From contig CANCYR010000026.1 in assembly GCA_947382355.1 (NCBI GenBank), positions 1 to 46,172 on the forward strand: a stretch of DNA of 46,172 nt. The letters run 5' to 3'. Both the position numbers and the translations under genes were made by a program. Below, one piece after another: positions 42,444 through 46,172 of this stretch; position 1 is the first letter of the stretch; each line of letters begins with the position of its first letter. The notes below the pieces were generated by a model that saw only the letters and a list, made by a program, of their open reading frames with translations, searched no databases and was not told where the DNA came from. The stretch is from an uncultured Lachnospiraceae bacterium (GTDB lineage Bacteria > Bacillota > Clostridia > Lachnospirales > Lachnospiraceae).

Positions 42444-43367
42444 ATGATACATGGGGTGATTAACGTATATAAGGAAAAAGGCTTTACCTCCCATGATGTG
42501 GTGGCAAAGCTGAGAGGTATTTTAAAACAGAAAAAGATAGGGCATACAGGCACTCTGGATCCGGATGCGGTTGGAGTGCTTCCTGTTTGTCTGGGAAGTG
42601 CAACAAAGCTGTGTGATATGCTGACAGACCGAAACAAGGAATATATAGCCAAGCTTCAGCTTGGCGTGGTAACCGACACACAGGATATGACAGGAAAGGT
42701 GCTGCGGCAGTCCGAAGTATGGCAGCAGGAAGAGGAGATAAGAAAGGTCATTTTGTCTTTTCAGGGAGAATCCGCACAGATTCCGCCTATGTATTCCGCC
42801 CTTAAGGTCAATGGAAAGAAACTGTATGAGCTGGCAAGGGAAGGAAAAGAAATTGAAAGAAAGGCAAGGACCATTCACATTGCGGAAATGGAGATTCAGG
42901 AAATGAGCATTCCTTTTGTCCGCATGAGAGTAGTATGCTCCAAAGGAACCTATATCAGAACTCTTTGCAATGATATAGGGGAAAAACTAGGCTGCGGCGG
43001 AGCCATGAAAAGTCTTATAAGAAGCAGGGTGGGAGAATTCCGGCTGGAAGATGCCCTGACGCTTGGACAGATAGAAGCCATGCGGGACGAAGGAAGCCTT
43101 TTAGAAAAAATAGTAAGAGTGGATGAAGTGTTCAGCGGGTATTCTGCCTGCGTAATTAAAAACTTATGGAAGCGGCTTGTTGAAAACGGCAATGGATTTG
43201 GAAAAGAGCAGATTTCCCAAATATCAGGGCCGGCAGCGGAAGCCGGAACAAAAATGCCGGATTTCGTAAGGGTATATGATGAGGATGGGATTTTTTACGG
43301 CATATACGGCTGGACAAAAGAGAAAAAACGGTTCGAGCCCATAAAAATGTTTTTGACAAAGGAATAA
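42444..43367 (+). CDS. truB: tRNA pseudouridine(55) synthase
   Basis: A 307-residue enzyme making pseudouridine 55 in the T loop of tRNA. Catalytic Asp is in GHTGTLDPDAVGVLP. KEYIAKLQLG, QIPPMYSALKVNGKKLYELAR and RVVCSKGTYIRTLCNDIGEKLG in parts are family motifs. The frame is open to 42378, but that extension has a weak match to a palindrome arm. AAGGAG at 42431-42436, seven bases before ATG 42444, decides the start. Confidence 0.95.
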   Translation: MIHGVINVYKEKGFTSHDVVAKLRGILKQKKIGHTGTLDPDAVGVLPVCLGSATKLCDMLTDRNKEYIAKLQLGVVTDTQDMTGKVLRQSEVWQQEEEIRKVILSFQGESAQIPPMYSALKVNGKKLYELAREGKEIERKARTIHIAEMEIQEMSIPFVRMRVVCSKGTYIRTLCNDIGEKLGCGGAMKSLIRSRVGEFRLEDALTLGQIEAMRDEGSLLEKIVRVDEVFSGYSACVIKNLWKRLVENGNGFGKEQISQISGPAAEAGTKMPDFVRVYDEDGIFYGIYGWTKEKKRFEPIKMFLTKE

Positions 43368-43368
43368 A

Positions 43369-44301
43369 GTGAGCATTATGAAACTGATAAAGGATACGAA
43401 GCAATTTCATATCGGAGAAGAAACGGCAGTGGCAATCGGGAAATTTGACGGCATCCACTTAGGCCACAGGGCGCTGCTGGAGAAGGTGCTGGAAGCGAAG
43501 GCGATGGGACTTAAGGCTTTGGTTTTTACCTTTACCCCTTCTCCGGGCGCTTATTTTACGGGAAAGGACATAAAGGAGATTACCGTCGGGGAAGAAAAGC
43601 GGAGAATGTTTGCCGGAATGGGAATCGACTATCTGGTGGAATATCCCTTTGAAAAAGAAACAGCTGATATAACGCCGGAAGAATTTGTAGATCATATACT
43701 GCTTTCTGATATGTCAGCCCGTTTCATTGCAGCAGGGGAGGATGTGTCTTTTGGACGTGAAGGAAAAGGAAATGCAGGGCTGCTTATAAAAAAAGGACGG
43801 GAAAAAGGCTTTAGAGTGAAAATCATTCCGAAAATCTGCCATGAAGGGAAGGTAATCAGCTCCACATATCTTAGGGATGTGATTCGGGAAGGGAATATGG
43901 AGCTTGCAAGGGCCCTTATGGGAGAACCTTACTTTTTAGAGGGCATAGTTGTAAAAGGCAACCAGTTTGGAAGGACTATGGGAATGCCTACCGTCAATGT
44001 ACTGCCGCCAAAGGAAAAGCTTCTTCCGCCTAACGGAGTGTATTTTTCCAATGTGGAATATAAAGGAAAGAGTTACCGGGGAGTGACTAACATAGGAAGA
44101 AAGCCTACTGTTGGGAGCGAAAACCCCATAGGAGCAGAAACCTATATTTATAATTTTTCCCAGATGATTTATGGGGAATTTGTCAGGGTAAGCCTGTTAC
44201 ATTATGAAAGGCCGGAGCGGAAATTTGAAAATCTGTCACAGTTAAAAGAAGCAATTGAAAAAAATATCACAGATGGGAAAAAATATTTTATAAATTTATG
44301 A
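43369..44301 (+). CDS. ribF: Bifunctional riboflavin kinase / FAD synthetase
   Basis: A 310-residue enzyme converting riboflavin to FMN and FAD. The N-terminal nucleotidyltransferase has IGKFDGIHLGHRALL; ISSTYLRD precedes the C-terminal flavokinase domain with KGNQFGRTMGMPTVNV and TNIGRKPTVG. Start: GTG 43369, 5 bases after AAAGGA, or ATG 43378, which is 14 bases away; the GTG has better spacing. It lies 1 base after truB. The rpsO gene that often follows in Firmicutes is absent; a Na/Pi transporter follows instead. Confidence 0.94.
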   Translation: MSIMKLIKDTKQFHIGEETAVAIGKFDGIHLGHRALLEKVLEAKAMGLKALVFTFTPSPGAYFTGKDIKEITVGEEKRRMFAGMGIDYLVEYPFEKETADITPEEFVDHILLSDMSARFIAAGEDVSFGREGKGNAGLLIKKGREKGFRVKIIPKICHEGKVISSTYLRDVIREGNMELARALMGEPYFLEGIVVKGNQFGRTMGMPTVNVLPPKEKLLPPNGVYFSNVEYKGKSYRGVTNIGRKPTVGSENPIGAETYIYNFSQMIYGEFVRVSLLHYERPERKFENLSQLKEAIEKNITDGKKYFINL

Positions 44302-44320
44302 CGAATTTGGAAAAAATCTC

Positions 44321-44349
44321 TTGTAAGTTTGTCCTGTTTCACTTAGAAT
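44321..44349 (+). promoter_or_regulatory. Promoter of the second Na/Pi cotransporter
   Basis: TTGTAA (44321-44326), 17-base spacer, TAGAAT (44344-44349). The predicted start of transcription near 44356 excludes the upstream ATG at 44355 as the start codon. Confidence 0.6.
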
Positions 44350-44390
44350 AAGTAATGTACGTAATCTTTATGCAAAGGATGGATAAGGCG

Positions 44391-46031
44391 ATGGATGTCT
44401 CCACATTACTTTCCATGGCAGGCGGGCTTGGCCTGTTTCTTTTTGGAATGCAGCTTATGAGTGAAGGAATCGAAAAGGCGGCCGGAGCAAAGCTCAGGAG
44501 CATTTTGGAGTTTTTTACCAACAATAGATTTACGGGTATGATAGTGGGCATTGTTTTTACCGCTATCGTGCAGTCCTCTTCAGCATGTACGGTTATGGTG
44601 GTCAGTTTTGTAAACTCAGGCCTGATGAATCTGTATCAGGCGGCAGGCGTTATTTTTGGCGCCAATATCGGTACTACTGTGACTTCACAGCTTGTATCTT
44701 TTAACTTATCGGAATATGCACCGGTTTTCTTATTGGCAGGTGTTCTTCTAGTTTTATTCAGCAAAAACCAAAAGGTAGTGAAAATTGCAGAAATTATTGT
44801 GGGTTTCGGAGTGCTGTTCATGGGACTTAGCGGAATGAGCAGCGCCATGAGCGGGCTGAAGGATAACCCCGCCATTGCAGATACTCTTGGAAATTTAAAC
44901 AGCCCTCTTATGGGAATCCTTTTAGGCACTCTTATTACAGCTGTAATCCAAAGCTCCTCCGTAACGGTGAGCATTGTGCTTTTAATGTGCCAGCAGGGTC
45001 TGCTGCCTCTAAATATTTGTCTTTTCATTATTTTAGGGTGTAATATCGGGGCCTGTGCTTCCGCATTGCTGGCTTCCCTTGCCGGAAAGAAGGATGCAAA
45101 GCGGGCAGCCATGATTCATTTTTTGTTCAATGTGATTGGCTCGGTGATTATGTTCCTTATTTTTATGTTCAGTCTGGATTATATCGTGCAGCTCTTACAT
45201 AATATTTCAGGAGGCAATCTGGGAAGATGTGTTGCAAATGCCCACACCCTCATTAAAATCTTTCAGGTAATCGTGCTGTTCCCGTTCTCAGGCTGGATTG
45301 TAAAGCTTACTTATATGCTGGTGCCGGGAGAGGATGTAAAGGTAGGCTACCGGGAGAATTTCCAGTTGAAATATATTGGGAATAAGACGGTTTTCAATCC
45401 GGCAACGGCAGTGGTGGACGCCATTAAGGAGTTAGAGCGCATGGGCTCTTTGGCAAGCGAAAACCTGAACCGGGCAATGAATGCCCTGATTACTCTGGAT
45501 GAGGATGATATTGAAGAGGTTTATCTGGTGGAGCAGAATATCAATTTCCTGAATAAATCCATTACGGATTATCTTGTCAAGATAAACCAGACAACTCTTC
45601 CAATTGAGGATTTAAAGAGCATTGGCGCCCTGTTCCATGTGGCAAATGACATTGAGCGGATTGGAGACCATGCAGAAAATGTAGCGGACTGTGCCAAAAG
45701 GCGGAAAGAAAACGGCACTGCATTCAGCAAGGAAGCCCAAAAGGAAATGGGGGACATGTTGAATATGGTAAATACTATCGTGCGGTTTTCCATGGAGATG
45801 TTTGGAAAGAACAGCGAGGAGCACCTTCACGATATTTTAGAACTGGAAAATGCTGTGGATGAAAAAGAAAGAGAGCTTCAGCAGACCCATGTGGAAAGGC
45901 TTGCAAGACAGGAATGCACGCCGGAAGCAGGAATGCTTTTTTCCGATATCATATCCGGGTTAGAAAGAGTTTCCGACCATGCTACCAACATTGCATTTTC
46001 CATTTTGAACACAGACCCGGAGGATGTTTAA
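44391..46031 (+). CDS. Na/Pi cotransporter family protein with PhoU-like tail (second copy)
   Basis: A 546-residue paralogue of the 7313 gene. The membrane half has QSSSA near 61, GANIGTT near 90 and a second QSSSV near 186. The second repeat reads GCNIGACASALLA where the first paralogue has GNNIGTTITAL, a notable change at a substrate-site motif. The PhoU-like tail (about 335-546) has DIERIGDHAENVADC and GLERVSDHATNIAFS. The frame is open to 44355, but the promoter at 44321-44349 and the family start point to ATG 44391 (AAGGCG just upstream) or 44379. It stands alone, ended by a hairpin at 46050. Confidence 0.87.
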   Translation: MDVSTLLSMAGGLGLFLFGMQLMSEGIEKAAGAKLRSILEFFTNNRFTGMIVGIVFTAIVQSSSACTVMVVSFVNSGLMNLYQAAGVIFGANIGTTVTSQLVSFNLSEYAPVFLLAGVLLVLFSKNQKVVKIAEIIVGFGVLFMGLSGMSSAMSGLKDNPAIADTLGNLNSPLMGILLGTLITAVIQSSSVTVSIVLLMCQQGLLPLNICLFIILGCNIGACASALLASLAGKKDAKRAAMIHFLFNVIGSVIMFLIFMFSLDYIVQLLHNISGGNLGRCVANAHTLIKIFQVIVLFPFSGWIVKLTYMLVPGEDVKVGYRENFQLKYIGNKTVFNPATAVVDAIKELERMGSLASENLNRAMNALITLDEDDIEEVYLVEQNINFLNKSITDYLVKINQTTLPIEDLKSIGALFHVANDIERIGDHAENVADCAKRRKENGTAFSKEAQKEMGDMLNMVNTIVRFSMEMFGKNSEEHLHDILELENAVDEKERELQQTHVERLARQECTPEAGMLFSDIISGLERVSDHATNIAFSILNTDPEDV

Positions 46032-46049
46032 AAGAGGTTATTTTAATCG

Positions 46050-46095
46050 GCCTCCTGCCCATTTTGTTTTTGAAGGGCAGGAGGCTGAGTTATTA
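46050..46095 (+). terminator. Probable terminator hairpin
   Basis: Perfect 11-bp stem GCCTCCTGCCC (46050-46060) with GGGCAGGAGGC (46075-46085), 14-base loop. Only a weak T-rich stretch (TGAGTTATTAT) follows. Confidence 0.6.
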
Positions 46096-46116
46096 TAAGA
46101 ATTGTTGTGGGATTTT

Positions 46117-46172
46117 GGTAACAGTTCAGCCCTCAGCCTTCCCACACAGGAATCAGAATCGGCTGCAGGCAG
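46117..46172 (+). repeat. Palindromic element family A, copy 5 (cut by window end)
   Basis: Begins with the consensus terminus GGTAACAGTTCAGCC and continues as an arm almost identical to copy 3 (CCACACAGGAATCAGAATCG). The core lies outside the window. Confidence 0.85.

Overview
The window looks like chromosomal DNA of a low-to-mid-GC Firmicute of class Clostridia, most likely Lachnospiraceae. The grounds are the rimP-nusA-ylxR-ylxQ-infB-rbfA-nrnA-truB-ribF order, strong AGGAGG-type ribosome binding sites, BspA-like secreted proteins with chitobiase-type domains, and the mix of Cof-type HAD, YjfB, zinc-ribbon SPFH and C_GCAxxG_C_C proteins. No rRNA, tRNA, CRISPR array, transposase or prophage gene is visible.

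Layout. 1-1169: a truncated palindromic repeat and a DUF5050-like membrane-anchored protein (minus strand). 1506-6660: two tandem paralogous secreted proteins ending in a clear terminator. 6687-7166: a small unknown gene with its own promoter and terminator. 7313-15493: a phosphate/polyphosphate-flavoured run (Na/Pi cotransporter with PhoU-like tail, FAD-dependent oxidoreductase, chorismate mutase/prephenate dehydratase, Ppx/GppA, Ppk1). 15494-17493: two HAD phosphatases between palindromic repeats. 17525-19650: a small acidic protein and an AT-rich ApaLI-like restriction-modification pair whose endonuclease carries a frameshift. 19836-23936: DUF2809 membrane protein, ABC-F ATPase, PHP phosphoesterase, Cof hydrolase. 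24012-25372 (minus): diguanylate cyclase and YjfB-like protein. 25566-30007: Tim44-like zinc-ribbon protein, SPFH protein with three zinc ribbons, LysR regulator, DUF3592 protein. 30054-32089: purA with a terminator-like leader, then a HAD phosphatase. 32159-35570: a small membrane protein, a membrane-anchored pseudokinase, a SEC-C protein and a C_GCAxxG_C_C protein. 35899-44301: the translation/transcription operon rimP to ribF, again with a terminator-like leader. 44321-46085: a second Na/Pi cotransporter with its own promoter and terminator.

The least explained content is a family of modular palindromic elements (copies at 1, 15494, 22031, 34231, 35588 and 46117, plus solo arms at 16415, 20260 and 32562). 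Each has a shared core of about 100 bp flanked by long inverted arms. The arms match each other within a copy but differ between copies, and arm changes are compensated on the other side. Most lie directly after a stop codon. A second, unrelated palindrome of the same architecture lies at 17287-17493. No mobility gene for either family is present here.

Functional links: Ppk1 and Ppx/GppA make and degrade polyphosphate, next to a phosphate importer; a second importer follows ribF. NusA, RimP, IF-2, RbfA, YlxR and YlxQ act in transcription, ribosome maturation and initiation. All calls rest on reading the sequence and on remembered family features; no database search was run.
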